Positions 25,159 to 34,476 of a stretch of DNA of 64,000 nt are shown here, piece by piece. The stretch's first letter is position 1, and the number at the start of each line of letters is the position of its first letter. The position numbers and the translations under genes are program-made. Under the pieces are notes generated by a model that ran no database searches, was not told the origin of the DNA, and saw nothing but the letters and a program-made list of their open reading frames with translations. The stretch is taken from positions 1 to 64,000 of the forward strand of contig CANGTQ010000006.1 in assembly GCA_947456955.1 (NCBI GenBank). Direction: 5' to 3'. Origin of the DNA: Flavobacteriaceae bacterium. GTDB lineage: Bacteria > Bacteroidota > Bacteroidia > Flavobacteriales > Flavobacteriaceae.

Positions 25159-28100
25159 TTAGTGAACCAAAACCCATTCACCTGTACCCAACATACTTTC
25201 GGCTTTCTTGAATTTCATACTTTCGGTTTTGCCGCTCATCACATGTTTAATCGTAACAGTATCATTACGGTTAATTTTTGGAGTTTCGCGGACAATAGTC
25301 TCAGTTACTTGCGGACGTTGAGAAGCCGTTTGGCCAGCATCGCGGTTTGAACTTTCACTACTTTGAATTTCGTCTTTACTTTCAGTGTAATTTTGTTTTT
25401 GACGTACTTGTCGCGCTTCCTGAATAGTGTTATTTTGTTGTGGTAAATCGCCCTTAAACAAGAACGAAATCACTTCCTTATTCACGCCATCAAGCATTGT
25501 TCTAAACAAGTTGAATGCTTCTAATTTATAGATTAGCAAAGGATCTTTTTGTTCGTGTACCGCCAACTGAACAGACTGTTTTAATTCGTCCATTTTGCGC
25601 AAATGCTTTTTCCAAGCTTCATCTACTATAGCTAGTGTGATATTTTTTTCAAAATCGGCAACCAATTGTGCGCCATGCGTATCAAAAGCTTTTTTCAAAT
25701 CGGTAACGACATTCAATGTCTTAATTCCATCCGAAAACGGAACTATAATTCGCTCAAAAGTGTTTCCTTCTTTTTTGTAAACATCGGTAATTATTGGCAA
25801 TGCTTCACGAGCACTTCTTTCGGTTTTTTCTGTATAATAAGCCATAGCAACTTTATATACTTTGCCTGTTATTTCCATTTCTGATAATTTCTCAAACTCA
25901 GAAGCCGAAATAGGAGAAGTTATAGAGAAATAACGAATTAATTCAAATTCAAAATTTTTGAAATCGTTTTTGCCTTTATTTTCACTTATGATTAATTCAC
26001 AAGTATCATACATCATATTTGCAATATCCAGTTTCAATCGCTCACCAAACAAAGCATGACGACGGCGTTTGTATACTACTTCACGCTGTGCATTCATTAC
26101 ATCATCATATTCAAGCAAACGTTTACGAGTGCCGAAATTGTTTTCTTCCACTTTTTTCTGAGCACGCTCAATAGATTTGGTCATCATCGAATGCTGAATC
26201 ACTTCACCTTCTTTCAATCCCATTCTGTCCATGATTTTGGCAACTCTATCCGAACCAAATAAACGCATCAGGTTATCTTCCAAAGACACATAAAACTGTG
26301 AACTTCCAGGGTCTCCTTGACGACCGGCACGACCTCTCAACTGACGATCCACACGACGCGAATCGTGACGTTCTGTACCGATAATTGCTAAACCACCAGC
26401 TGCTTTTACTTCAGGAGTTAACTTGATATCGGTTCCACGACCGGCCATATTAGTTGCTATGGTCACAACGCCCGGTTTACCGGCTTCTTCAACAATTTGT
26501 GCTTCTTGTTTGTGCATTTTTGCATTCAATACATTGTGATTTACTCCACGTATTTTCAGCATTCGGCTTAATAATTCTGAAATCTCAACCGATGTTGTTC
26601 CAATAAGAACCGGTCTTCCGGCTTGCGATAATTGGGTTACATCTTCAATTACGGCATTGAATTTTTCACGCACCGAACGGTAAATCAAATCTTCTCTGTC
26701 AATTCTTGACATGCCGCGATTCGTCGGAATTTCGACAACATCTAATTTATATATTTCCCAAAGTTCACCTGCTTCTGTAACTGCTGTTCCTGTCATACCC
26801 GCCAATTTGCTGTACATACGGAAATAATTCTGTAACGTAATCGTAGCAAATGTTTGTGTTGCTGCTTCAATCGTAACTTGCTCTTTTGCTTCAATTGCCT
26901 GGTGCAAACCGTCAGAATAACGGCGACCATCCATGATACGACCTGTTTGTTCATCGACAATTAAAATTTTATTGTCCATGATAACATATTCTACATCTTT
27001 TTCAAAAAGAGTATACGCTTTTAATAACTGTGTAAGTGTGTGAATTCTTTCCGATTTGATTCCGAAATCCTGGAATAGTTTTTCTTTGGCTTCCGCCTCT
27101 TTATCTTTATCAAGGTTTTGTTTCTCGATATTCGCTATTTCGGTTCCGATATCCGGTAGAATAAAGAAATTTTCATCGGTATCCTGAGAAAGGAATTTTA
27201 TTCCACTATCAGAAAGTTCTACTTGATTATTTTTCTCTTCGATTACAAAGTACATTGCTTCGTCAACTTCCGGCATTTTACGGTTGTTATCTGCCATGTA
27301 TTCGTTTTCTGTTTTTTGCAATAATTGTTTTACTCCTTCTTCACTTAAGAATTTGATAAGTGCTTTGTTTTTTGGCAATGCTCTGTAGGATCTCAACAAT
27401 TGGAAACCTGCATCTTTCATGTTTCCTTCCTTGAAGAAACGCTTGGCTTCGGTCAAAAATCCATTGGCTAATTGACGTTGTAAATTATAAAGGTTTTCAA
27501 TTTTTGGTTTCAGTTCATTAAACTCATGACGGTCACCATCAGGCACTGGTCCTGAAATAATCAACGGAGTTCTGGCATCATCAATCAATACCGAATCCAC
27601 CTCGTCGACTATGGCGTAGTTGTGTTTTCTCTGCACCAAATCTTCAGGCGAATGTGCCATATTATCACGTAAGTAGTCGAAACCAAATTCGTTATTGGTA
27701 CCATAAGTAATATCCGCTTCGTAGGCTTTTCTTCTAGCATCTGAGTTTGGCGAATGATTGTCTATACAATCTACAGTTAAACCATGGAACTCGAATAAAG
27801 GAGCTTTCCAGGTGCTGTCACGTTTTGCTAAGTAGTCATTCACTGTTACTAAATGCACACCATTTCCGGTCAACGCATTTAAGTAGAGAGGGAGAGTTGC
27901 TACCAAAGTTTTCCCTTCACCAGTTTGCATTTCTGCAATTTTTCCTTCGTGTAATACGATGCCTCCAATTAACTGAACATCGTAGTGAATCATATCCCAA
28001 GTGATTTCTTTTCCGGCCGCATTCCATTGGTTTGACCAATTAGTTTGGTCGCCGACTAAAGTTATGTAAGCTTTTGTAGCTGATAATTCTCGATCTTTCT

Positions 28101-28503
28101 CAGTTGAAGTAACAGTAATGGTTGGGTTTTCTTTGAAACGACGAGCTGTTTCTTTAATAACGGCAAATGCTTCCGGAAGAATTTCCATTAATACTTTTTC
28201 AGAGATTTCGTAAGCTTCTTTTTCTAAAGAATCAATGGCATTGTAAATATCTTCTCTTAAATCAATATCAACAGTGTTTTCTGCTTCTTGTTTTTTAGCT
28301 TCTATTTCAGCATCTTGTTTGGCTCGGGCTTGTTTTATTCTTTCTTTGAATTCTACTGTTTTAGCTCGTAACTCATCATGAGAAAGTGATGCTAATATAG
28401 GTTCTAAAGCTTTTATTTTGGTTATGTATGGTTGTGTTGCTTTGACATCTTTTTGAGATTTGTCGCCTACAAAAGCTTTTAAAATGCTATTTATGAAACT
28501 CAT
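25159..28503 (-). CDS. secA: Preprotein translocase ATPase SecA
   Basis: SecA drives post-translational export through SecYEG at the inner membrane. The ATG at 28503 ([19 protein letters not shown]) is preferred to an upstream in-frame codon 20 residues earlier. Walker A MQTGEGKT is at 192-199, about 90 residues later than in E. coli, because of a Lys/Glu-rich insertion (about 50-130). Further motifs are [38 protein letters not shown] and [11 protein letters not shown] second insertion follows [13 protein letters not shown]. At 1114 residues it is the long Bacteroidetes form. The C-terminus ends GTGEWVLVH without the Cys-rich zinc motif, so SecB-type docking through zinc is not expected. Confidence 0.97.
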   Translation of the reverse strand: MSFINSILKAFVGDKSQKDVKATQPYITKIKALEPILASLSHDELRAKTVEFKERIKQARAKQDAEIEAKKQEAENTVDIDLREDIYNAIDSLEKEAYEISEKVLMEILPEAFAVIKETARRFKENPTITVTSTEKDRELSATKAYITLVGDQTNWSNQWNAAGKEITWDMIHYDVQLIGGIVLHEGKIAEMQTGEGKTLVATLPLYLNALTGNGVHLVTVNDYLAKRDSTWKAPLFEFHGLTVDCIDNHSPNSDARRKAYEADITYGTNNEFGFDYLRDNMAHSPEDLVQRKHNYAIVDEVDSVLIDDARTPLIISGPVPDGDRHEFNELKPKIENLYNLQRQLANGFLTEAKRFFKEGNMKDAGFQLLRSYRALPKNKALIKFLSEEGVKQLLQKTENEYMADNNRKMPEVDEAMYFVIEEKNNQVELSDSGIKFLSQDTDENFFILPDIGTEIANIEKQNLDKDKEAEAKEKLFQDFGIKSERIHTLTQLLKAYTLFEKDVEYVIMDNKILIVDEQTGRIMDGRRYSDGLHQAIEAKEQVTIEAATQTFATITLQNYFRMYSKLAGMTGTAVTEAGELWEIYKLDVVEIPTNRGMSRIDREDLIYRSVREKFNAVIEDVTQLSQAGRPVLIGTTSVEISELLSRMLKIRGVNHNVLNAKMHKQEAQIVEEAGKPGVVTIATNMAGRGTDIKLTPEVKAAGGLAIIGTERHDSRRVDRQLRGRAGRQGDPGSSQFYVSLEDNLMRLFGSDRVAKIMDRMGLKEGEVIQHSMMTKSIERAQKKVEENNFGTRKRLLEYDDVMNAQREVVYKRRRHALFGERLKLDIANMMYDTCELIISENKGKNDFKNFEFELIRYFSITSPISASEFEKLSEMEITGKVYKVAMAYYTEKTERSAREALPIITDVYKKEGNTFERIIVPFSDGIKTLNVVTDLKKAFDTHGAQLVADFEKNITLAIVDEAWKKHLRKMDELKQSVQLAVHEQKDPLLIYKLEAFNLFRTMLDGVNKEVISFLFKGDLPQQNNTIQEARQVRQKQNYTESKDEIQSSESSNRDAGQTASQRPQVTETIVRETPKINRNDTVTIKHVMSGKTESMKFKKAESMLGTGEWVLVH

Positions 28504-28531
28504 AATTGGTTTGGTATTATATATTTTTAAA

Positions 28532-28558
28532 ATCCCGATTCTTAGGGATGCAAATTTA
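28532..28558 (-). promoter_or_regulatory. secA -7 box and 5' leader hairpin
   Basis: TAAATTTG (minus strand, 28551-28558) matches TAnnTTTG. ATCCC (28532-28536) pairs with GGGAT (28545-28549), so the secA mRNA would begin at or close to a small stem-loop, about 30 to 45 bases before the ATG. Confidence 0.4.
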
Positions 28559-28561
28559 AAC

Positions 28562-28587
28562 AAAAAAAAAGCCCTAAATGGACTTTT
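28562..28587 (-). terminator. Terminator downstream of the DUF2795 gene
   Basis: On the minus strand AAGTCC pairs with GGGCTT (one G-T pair) around a short loop, followed by nine Ts. It separates the DUF2795 gene from secA. Confidence 0.7.
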
Positions 28588-28610
28588 CTCTTTTGTGTTT
28601 TTTTATTTTT

Positions 28611-28832
28611 TTAATATTCATCCTCGTTCCAAAGATAATCTTCGTCGGTTGGATAATCGGGCCAAATTTCTTCCATAGATTCGTAGATTTCTCCTTCGTC
28701 TTCTATAGATTGTAAATTCTCAACTACTTCAAGAGGCGCGCCGGTTCTTATGGCGTAATCTATAAGCTCGTCTTTGGTTGCTGGCCAAGGTGCATCACTT
28801 AAATACGATGCTAATTCTAATGTCCAATACAT
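28611..28832 (-). CDS. DUF2795 domain protein
   Basis: The 73-residue protein reads MYWTLELASYLSDAPWPATK, then DELIDYAIRTGAPLEVVENL, followed by an acidic tail rich in Glu, Asp, Trp and Tyr. It fits DUF2795, a small helical domain that is widespread in bacteria and of unknown role. It starts with ATG and has its own terminator, so it is a monocistronic unit upstream of secA. Confidence 0.85.
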   Translation of the reverse strand: MYWTLELASYLSDAPWPATKDELIDYAIRTGAPLEVVENLQSIEDEGEIYESMEEIWPDYPTDEDYLWNEDEY

Positions 28833-28936
28833 CTTCTATCGATTTTAATTTAATGCAAAAATAAATTTATTACTGAAAAAGTCAAGTTTTTTTTGATTTA
28901 TTTTTAAATATGTTTAAGAACGTCTTTTTTTGTTGT

Positions 28937-28984
28937 CAGTCTCACTATCAGTTGGCAGAAACTGAAAACTGAAAATTGCGACTG
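28937..28984. repeat. Inverted CAGTC/GACTG heptad hairpin
   Basis: Arm 28937-28958 and arm 28962-28984 are imperfect inverted repeats. They match the corresponding arms at 713-764 at about 17 of 22 and 18 of 23 positions. The right arm again ends one base before a minus-strand stop codon, here of the adenosyltransferase gene. Confidence 0.6.
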
Positions 28985-28985
28985 C

Positions 28986-29555
28986 TTACTTCCTAGGAAT
29001 CCATTTTTCTTCATCCGCGTTCAGCTCTTTGGACAACTTCCGTGCCAAGACAAAAAGATAGTCAGAAAGTCGGTTTAAGTATTTGATAGCAATATCAGCA
29101 ACAGGTTCATTGTGACTTAAGTGTACTGCTAAACGTTCTGCTCTTCTGCAAACACAGCGCGCAATGTGACAATATGACACAGTTGTATGACCTCCGGGTA
29201 AAACAAAATGGGTCATTTGTGGCAATGAATCTTCCATTGAATCGATTTCTTTTTCAAGAAGCTCAATATCACTTTCAATAATACCAAGGTTTTGCAATCG
29301 TTTTTGTCCGTTTTTTAACACTTCTTTTTCTGGTGGTGTTGCCAATATAGCGCCAACGGTAAATAATCTATCCTGAATTTCGATTAGAATATCTTTGAAA
29401 TGCTGATTTATTTCTTGGTCGCGAATTAATCCTACATAGGAGTTTAATTCATCAACTGTTCCGTAGCTTTCAATTCGCGCGTGATCTTTTGGAACACGAG
29501 TTCCGCCAAATAATGCTGTGGTTCCTGTATCTCCGGTTTTGGTATAGACTTTCAT
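28986..29555 (-). CDS. cobO: Cob(I)alamin adenosyltransferase, PduO type
   Basis: The enzyme transfers the adenosyl group of ATP to cob(I)alamin or its corrinoid precursor. The 189-residue protein starts MKVYTKTGDTGTTALFGGTR (ATP-binding N-terminal motif) and has VDELNSYVGL, the conserved CHIARCVCRRAERLAV and NRLSDYLFVLAR. These identify the PduO family, not the CobA or EutT types. A helix-bundle trimer is expected. With MeaB at 20371 it points to adenosylcobalamin-dependent methylmalonyl-CoA mutase. The start is ATG. Confidence 0.95.
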   Translation of the reverse strand: MKVYTKTGDTGTTALFGGTRVPKDHARIESYGTVDELNSYVGLIRDQEINQHFKDILIEIQDRLFTVGAILATPPEKEVLKNGQKRLQNLGIIESDIELLEKEIDSMEDSLPQMTHFVLPGGHTTVSYCHIARCVCRRAERLAVHLSHNEPVADIAIKYLNRLSDYLFVLARKLSKELNADEEKWIPRK

Positions 29556-29605
29556 GATGATTTATGATTTCAGAATGGAGAACAAAGGTAACAAAAAATC
29601 AAATC

Positions 29606-30304
29606 CTATAAATGATTCGTATTTGTAGTGTCGCTTTCAATCATTCCGTCTTTTAAACGAATTACTCTATGAGCATATTTAGCAATATCTTCTTCGTGTG
29701 TAACTATTATAACTGTATTACCGTTTTTATGAATATCGTTAAAAAGATTCATAATTTCTATCGAAGTTTTACTATCTAGATTTCCGGTTGGTTCATCAGC
29801 CAAAATAATAGAAGGTTTGTTTATCAATGCTCTGGCAATAGCAACACGTTGGCGTTGTCCACCAGAAAGTTGATTGGGTTGATGATCCATTCTGTCTGCA
29901 AGGTTTACCTGTGTCAGTACTTCTGTAGCGCGTTCGTTTCTTTCCGATTTAGAGTAACCTGCATAAATCATAGGTAAAGCTACATTATCTAAAGCTGTAG
30001 TTCTTGGCAAAAGATTGAAGGTTTGAAAAACAAAACCAATTTCCTTGTTTCTGATTTCGGCTAAATCGTCATCATGCATTTGGCTTACATCTTTTCCATT
30101 TAGAATATAAGTACCAGATGTGGGCGTGTCAAGACAACCCAAAAGATTCATTAGTGTAGATTTTCCGGAACCTGACGGACCCATTAACGCTACATATTCT
30201 CCTTTGTTGATTTGTAAGTCGATGCCTTTTAAAACATTGATGGTTTCATTTCCGAGTTGGAAATCTCTCATCAATTTTTTGATATTTATTAATGGATTTG
30301 CCAT
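29606..30304 (-). CDS. ABC transporter ATP-binding protein (LolD/MacB-like)
   Basis: A single 232-residue ABC domain has Walker [10 protein letters not shown], the Q-loop [18 protein letters not shown], signature [15 protein letters not shown], Walker [14 protein letters not shown] and the H-loop VTHEED. The sequence around the Q-loop and the NLDSKT segment place it in the LolD/MacB/FtsE-like group, which works with FtsX-type permeases in lipoprotein release or peptide export. No permease gene is adjacent, so the partner is encoded elsewhere. It starts with ATG and is a single gene. Confidence 0.93.
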   Translation of the reverse strand: MANPLINIKKLMRDFQLGNETINVLKGIDLQINKGEYVALMGPSGSGKSTLMNLLGCLDTPTSGTYILNGKDVSQMHDDDLAEIRNKEIGFVFQTFNLLPRTTALDNVALPMIYAGYSKSERNERATEVLTQVNLADRMDHQPNQLSGGQRQRVAIARALINKPSIILADEPTGNLDSKTSIEIMNLFNDIHKNGNTVIIVTHEEDIAKYAHRVIRLKDGMIESDTTNTNHL

Positions 30305-30372
30305 TGATAGGGAACTGTAAGGAATTAATAATGTAAATGTAAGTAATCAATATCTTTTTTTTGTTACAATTT

Positions 30373-31152
30373 TCATACTCTTATCACAAAATGCTCTTTA
30401 GGTTGTTCGAATCTAAAGAATACCAATCCCCATTGAAAAGTATCAATTGTTACGGTAACTTTCGGATGCTTTTTTATAACTTCCCAAGCTACTTCCATAG
30501 CTGGCGACCAATGAATGTCATCAAAAATCCAAACGGTTTCGTTATTTATTGTTGGAAGTAATAATTCAAAATACTCTAGAGTGGCTTCTTTAGAGTGATT
30601 GCCGTCGAAATAGATCAATTGATAATTGATAATTGCTAATTGATAATTTTTTAGATAAGATGAAAATTCTGTATTGATTGACGTAATGTTTTTAAAACCA
30701 AATTCCTCAAATTGTTTTTGAGCCACATGCAATGTATTGGGACATCCCTCTAGTGTAGTGATTTTAGATTTTACATTTCCAAGCGAAAGGGCAGAAGTAG
30801 CTAATCCTAATGAAGTTCCTATTTCTAAAATGGTTTCAGGTTGAAAATAATTGGTAATCCTAAAAAGCAATTCTGCTCTTTTTTTACTTATACCGGCATT
30901 TCTGGCAATTTGGTTTATTGCACGTGTATTGCTTTTGAAAACTCTTGAACCTGCGCCAAAATCGGTTACTTCAATGGTGTTTTTATTTTGTAAAAGAGAG
31001 TTTCTGTAGTTTTTTAAGATAGAATATTCGGGATACTTTTTCTTATCATAAAAGCAATTTGTAACCAAATTAAACACAAATGGCGAATGCACTCCGTGTT
31101 CGTTTTTGGAGTTCCAGAGGAAGTTTAAATATGATTTTATTATTTGTAGCAC
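30373..31152 (-). CDS. Class I SAM-dependent methyltransferase
   Basis: The Rossmann motif I is present as ETILEIGTSLGLATSAL, followed by ITTLEGCPNTLHVAQKQFEE and the acidic motif IYFDGNHSKEATLEYFELLL, a pattern like caffeoyl-CoA O-methyltransferase relatives. The end EHFVIRV is characteristic of a Bacteroidetes group. The start is uncertain: no ATG fits, and I chose GTG at 31152 (LQIIKSYLNFLWNSKNEHG); a TTG at 31164 is possible. Within the gene, AATTGAT heptads (30617-30651) encode NYQLAIINYQLIYF, replacing a normal loop sequence just before the acidic motif. The substrate is unknown. Confidence 0.82.
   Translation of the reverse strand: MLQIIKSYLNFLWNSKNEHGVHSPFVFNLVTNCFYDKKKYPEYSILKNYRNSLLQNKNTIEVTDFGAGSRVFKSNTRAINQIARNAGISKKRAELLFRITNYFQPETILEIGTSLGLATSALSLGNVKSKITTLEGCPNTLHVAQKQFEEFGFKNITSINTEFSSYLKNYQLAIINYQLIYFDGNHSKEATLEYFELLLPTINNETVWIFDDIHWSPAMEVAWEVIKKHPKVTVTIDTFQWGLVFFRFEQPKEHFVIRV
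30617..30651. repeat. AATTGAT heptad array inside a coding region
   Basis: Five consecutive 7-base words run AATTGAT, AATTGAT, AATTGCT, AATTGAT, AATTTTT. On the gene's strand they encode a 7-residue repeat (NYQLAII, NYQLIYF). The word also forms the array at 17422-17445. Confidence 0.85.
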
Positions 31153-31247
31153 AAAGTATCTCAATGTTCAGCACAAAGTAACACAAAGAAACAACAAGAA
31201 AAAAACTTTGAGAAACATAGTGTTTAACTTAGTGAGACATTGTGAAA
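31153..31247. repeat. CACAAAG / CACTAAG word cluster
   Basis: The spacer between the methyltransferase and the ABC-F gene contains CACAAAG words followed by a loosely inverted set (ACTTTGAG, CATAGTGTTTAACTTAGTG). Similar words occur near 24260-24306. Confidence 0.45.
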
Positions 31248-31250
31248 CCG

Positions 31251-33125
31251 TTACTCCATTTTTGAAGACAATTCAAACCAACGTTCTTCTTTTGATTCCA
31301 TTTTTTTTATGATAACTTCCAGTTCTTTGGCTTTTACTGTAATATCAGCATCGGCTACTTTACCTTCTGAAAATAAGTTTTCGATTTGTTTTTTCTCGTA
31401 TTCTAAGTCTTTGATTTCACGTTCAATTTTGTTGAATTCCTTTTGCTCGTTGAAATTCAATCCCGAAACTGTTGAACTATTTTGCTTCCAATTTACTTTT
31501 TCAGTACTAACGCTCGACAGATTTTTTGGTTCAGTCGAATCTTCATACGCTCTGAAATCGGAATAATTTCCGGGGAAATCTTCAATTTGCCCTTCGCCTC
31601 TAAAAATGAACAAGTGATCTACAATTTTATCCATAAAATACCGGTCGTGCGAAACCACTAGAAGACAACCAGGATAATCCAACAGGAAACTTTCCAAAAC
31701 ATTCAACGTTACAATATCCAGGTCATTTGTTGGCTCATCGAGAATTAAAAAATTCGGGTTCTGAATCAAAACCGTACATAAATATAAGCGTTTTAATTCG
31801 CCGCCACTAAGTTTTTCTACAAAGTCATATTGCTTTTTGGCATCAAAAAGGAAACGCTCCAACAATTGCGAAGCCGAAATGATTTTTCCTTTTGTTAACG
31901 GAATGTATTCGCCATATTCTTTAATAATGTCTATCACTTTTTGTCCCGGTTTCGGATTGATGCCACTTTGTGTGTAATAACCAACTTTAATCGTATCGCC
32001 AATAACCACTTTCCCCGAATCAGGCACCATAGTTTTGGTCAATATATTTAAGAAAGTTGATTTTCCGGTTCCGTTTTTACCGATGATTCCTATACGTTCG
32101 CCACGTTGGAAGTCATAAGTGAAATTATCCAAAATGACTTTGTCTTTGAATTTTTTATACAATTTATGGAGCTCAATGATCTTGCTACCCATGCGTTCCA
32201 TATTGATTTCAAGCTCAACTACATTTTCTTTTCTGCGGCTTTCGGCAACGGCTTTAATTTGGTAAAAATCATCCTGCCGCGATTTCGATTTGGTTGTTCT
32301 TGCTTTCGGCTGACGACGCATCCAGGCCAATTCTTTTACAAATAGGTTTTGTGCTTTGTCAATAGTTGAGTTCTCCATGGCAATCCGTTCTTCTTTCTTT
32401 TGAAGATAGTATGAATAATTGCCTTTGTATTGATAGAGTTTTCCGTTATCAAGTTCAATGATTTCGTTACAAACACGTTCCAAAAAGAAACGATCGTGAG
32501 TTACCATGAACAAAGTAATGTTTTCTTTTGCAAAATAACTTTCCAGCCATTCAATCATCTCTAAATCAAGGTGGTTAGTTGGTTCATCTAAAATCAATAA
32601 ATCAGGACGATTAATCAGAATAATAGCTAAAGACAAACGTTTCTTTTGTCCGCCGGAAAGACTTTTCACTTTAAGTTTCAAATCATCCAATTTTAATTTG
32701 GACAAGATTTGTTTGAACTGCGTTTCAAAATCCCAGGCATTGTGACGGTCCATTTCATCAAAAGCCAATTGGTATTTTTCCTCTCCCGAAGTTTCGGGAT
32801 TCAGGTTTTCTAAAGCTTTTTCATATTGCTCAATCACATGCAGAATTTCATTATCCGAAGCGAAAATACTTTCTTCAATTGTGAGTTCATCCTGAAGGTT
32901 ACTTTTTTGTGATAAAAAGGCCATTTTCAAACCTTTTCTAAGTACAACCTGTCCGGTATCTGGCTCGTCTTCGCCATTAATAATGTTCATGATACAGGTT
33001 TTTCCTGAACCATTTTTGGCAATGAAAGCAATTTTTTGGTCTTTGTTGATGCCAAAAGAAATGTCTTTAAACAAAGTTCTTTCGCCAAAGGATTTTGATA
33101 TGTTTTCTACTGAAAGGTAATTCAT
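31251..33125 (-). CDS. ABC-F family ATPase (Uup-like)
   Basis: Two ABC domains: Walker A AKNGSGKT near 35-42, signature LSGGQKKRLSLAI and Walker B LLILDEPTNHLD in the first half; GKNGTGKS, LSGGELKRLYL and FLILDEPTNDLD in the second. The linker contains many basic residues (WMRRQPKARTTKSKSRQDDF), the ribosome-facing element of ABC-F proteins. A C-terminal coiled coil of about 70 residues (NEQKEFNKIEREIKDLEYEK) resembles the DNA- or RNA-binding tail of Uup. It has an ATG start and 624 residues. Uup-type proteins influence ribosome function and transposon excision in E. coli; the role here is inferred only from this similarity. Confidence 0.93.
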   Translation of the reverse strand: MNYLSVENISKSFGERTLFKDISFGINKDQKIAFIAKNGSGKTCIMNIINGEDEPDTGQVVLRKGLKMAFLSQKSNLQDELTIEESIFASDNEILHVIEQYEKALENLNPETSGEEKYQLAFDEMDRHNAWDFETQFKQILSKLKLDDLKLKVKSLSGGQKKRLSLAIILINRPDLLILDEPTNHLDLEMIEWLESYFAKENITLFMVTHDRFFLERVCNEIIELDNGKLYQYKGNYSYYLQKKEERIAMENSTIDKAQNLFVKELAWMRRQPKARTTKSKSRQDDFYQIKAVAESRRKENVVELEINMERMGSKIIELHKLYKKFKDKVILDNFTYDFQRGERIGIIGKNGTGKSTFLNILTKTMVPDSGKVVIGDTIKVGYYTQSGINPKPGQKVIDIIKEYGEYIPLTKGKIISASQLLERFLFDAKKQYDFVEKLSGGELKRLYLCTVLIQNPNFLILDEPTNDLDIVTLNVLESFLLDYPGCLLVVSHDRYFMDKIVDHLFIFRGEGQIEDFPGNYSDFRAYEDSTEPKNLSSVSTEKVNWKQNSSTVSGLNFNEQKEFNKIEREIKDLEYEKKQIENLFSEGKVADADITVKAKELEVIIKKMESKEERWFELSSKME

Positions 33126-33130
33126 GGATT

Positions 33131-33238
33131 AATTTGAAAATTTGAAAATGAGGCAATTTGAAAATAATAGTTGCAAAAGTAAGCTATTTAAGCAGCAATC
33201 AAAATCTTCAAATCTTCAAATCTTCAAATCTTCAAATT
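33131..33238. repeat. AATTTGAA / AAATCTTC repeat arms
   Basis: The right part (33202-33233) has four perfect tandem copies of the 8-base AAATCTTC. The left part (33131-33168) has AATTTGAAAA words in roughly inverted sense. The unit here is eight bases, not seven. It lies between divergent genes. Confidence 0.8.
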
Positions 33239-33246
33239 GATTCTAT

Positions 33247-33254
33247 TATATTTG
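33247..33254 (+). promoter_or_regulatory. -7 box four bases before the glycosyltransferase ATG
   Basis: TATATTTG fits TAnnTTTG and ends four bases before the start codon, so any transcript from it would be leaderless or nearly so. Confidence 0.4.
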
Positions 33255-33258
33255 TCAA

Positions 33259-34404
33259 ATGCAACTATCCGTCATTATACTTAATTACAATGTGCGCTAC
33301 TTTTTAGAGTTGTGTGTGTTGAGTGTGGAAAAAGCCATTCAGAATCTGGATGCAGAAATCATTGTCATTGATAATAATTCTTCGGATGACAGTTGCACAA
33401 TGATGAAACAACGATTTCCCAATATCAAATTTATTCAAAACAAAGAAAATTCGGGTTTCCCGAAAGGGAATAACATCGGAGTAGCCCAAGCCAAAGGCGA
33501 GTACATCTGCATCTTAAATCCAGACACGGTCGTTGCTGAAGATACTTTTGAAAAAATTCTAAACTCGCAACTCGCGACCCACAACTCGCAACTCGGAATC
33601 ATCGGTTGCAGACTGATAGACGGAGCGGGAAACTTTCTTCCCGAAAGTAAACGCGGTATTCCGACACCTTGGGTGGCGTTTACCAAGATTTTTGGATTGT
33701 ATAAGTTATTTCCGAAGTCGTCGTTTTTTAATAAATATTACGCCCAGCATTTAGGTGAAAACCAAACAGGGAAAGTGGATATACTTGTAGGGGCTTTTAT
33801 GGTGATGAAGCGCGAATTGTATAATGAGCTTGGCGGTTTTGACGAAAATTGTTTTATGTATGCAGACGATATTGATTTGAGTTATAGGGCGCTACAAAAT
33901 GGAAAATCCAATTACTACTTTGCTGAAACAACAGTAATTCATTACAAAGGAGAAAGCACAACTAGGGATCAAAAATACATGATGCATTTTCAAGAAGCGA
34001 TGCAATTTTTCTATAAAAAGCACTTCCGAAAATCAATTATGTTTGACTGGATGATGCAAATAGGAAGTTTTATTTTTAGTAAAATTAAAAAAAACCAACA
34101 GCACAATAAAGTATTTTATTCTGATCAAACAGTTATTTTTTCCAAAGAACTTTTAACTTTTTCATATGTTTCAGAAATGCTTACGTATTCAAAATTTGAA
34201 GAATTAAAAATTAATCCTTCATTTAAGTACGAATTGGTATTTGATATTCAGTCGTTTTCATTTTATGAAATAATAAATTATATGAATACAGTTAGAGCAA
34301 TAAACATCACTTTCAAAATGTTTTTACCTGAATCAAATTTTTTAATAGGAAGCAATAACGCAAACGATAAAGGAATAATTATAAATTTATCAAAAATTGA
34401 ATAA
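33259..34404 (+). CDS. Family 2 glycosyltransferase
   Basis: An N-terminal GT-A domain (about 1-240) begins with SVIILNYNVRYFLELC and has IVIDNNSSDDS for nucleotide binding, the DxD-like NPDT, and EDIDLS-equivalent DDIDLSYR with GAFMVMKRELYNELGGFDE before it. This is the rhamnosyltransferase/WcaA-like GT2 subgroup, normally involved in surface polysaccharides. The C-terminal 120 residues carry no known domain. Heptad repeats at 33562-33596 are inserted in frame and encode NSQLATHNSQLG directly after NPDTVVAEDTFEKIL. The gene starts with ATG immediately after a promoter box and is not in a polysaccharide cluster. Confidence 0.9.
   Translation: MQLSVIILNYNVRYFLELCVLSVEKAIQNLDAEIIVIDNNSSDDSCTMMKQRFPNIKFIQNKENSGFPKGNNIGVAQAKGEYICILNPDTVVAEDTFEKILNSQLATHNSQLGIIGCRLIDGAGNFLPESKRGIPTPWVAFTKIFGLYKLFPKSSFFNKYYAQHLGENQTGKVDILVGAFMVMKRELYNELGGFDENCFMYADDIDLSYRALQNGKSNYYFAETTVIHYKGESTTRDQKYMMHFQEAMQFFYKKHFRKSIMFDWMMQIGSFIFSKIKKNQQHNKVFYSDQTVIFSKELLTFSYVSEMLTYSKFEELKINPSFKYELVFDIQSFSFYEIINYMNTVRAINITFKMFLPESNFLIGSNNANDKGIIINLSKIE
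33562..33596. repeat. AACTCGC heptad array inside a coding region
   Basis: The words AACTCGC, AACTCGC, GACCCAC, AACTCGC, AACTCGG run without interruption for 35 bases. They keep the reading frame and encode a 7-residue repeat, NSQLATH then NSQLGII. The word family is that of the spacer repeat at 17467-17549. Confidence 0.88.
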
Positions 34405-34431
34405 TTCTTAGTATTTGCTCAAAACAATTAG

Positions 34432-34439
34432 TATTTTTG
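34432..34439 (+). promoter_or_regulatory. Putative -7 box of the E2 gene
   Basis: TATTTTTG fits TAnnTTTG and lies 37 bases before the ATG of the E2 gene. Confidence 0.45.
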
Positions 34440-34476
34440 CAATCAAAATTAAACAACACATCTTTAGTTTACACAT

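Noticed and set aside
27747..28004. Plus-strand frames opposite secA
   Set aside because: They have unnatural composition and lie fully within conserved SecA coding sequence.
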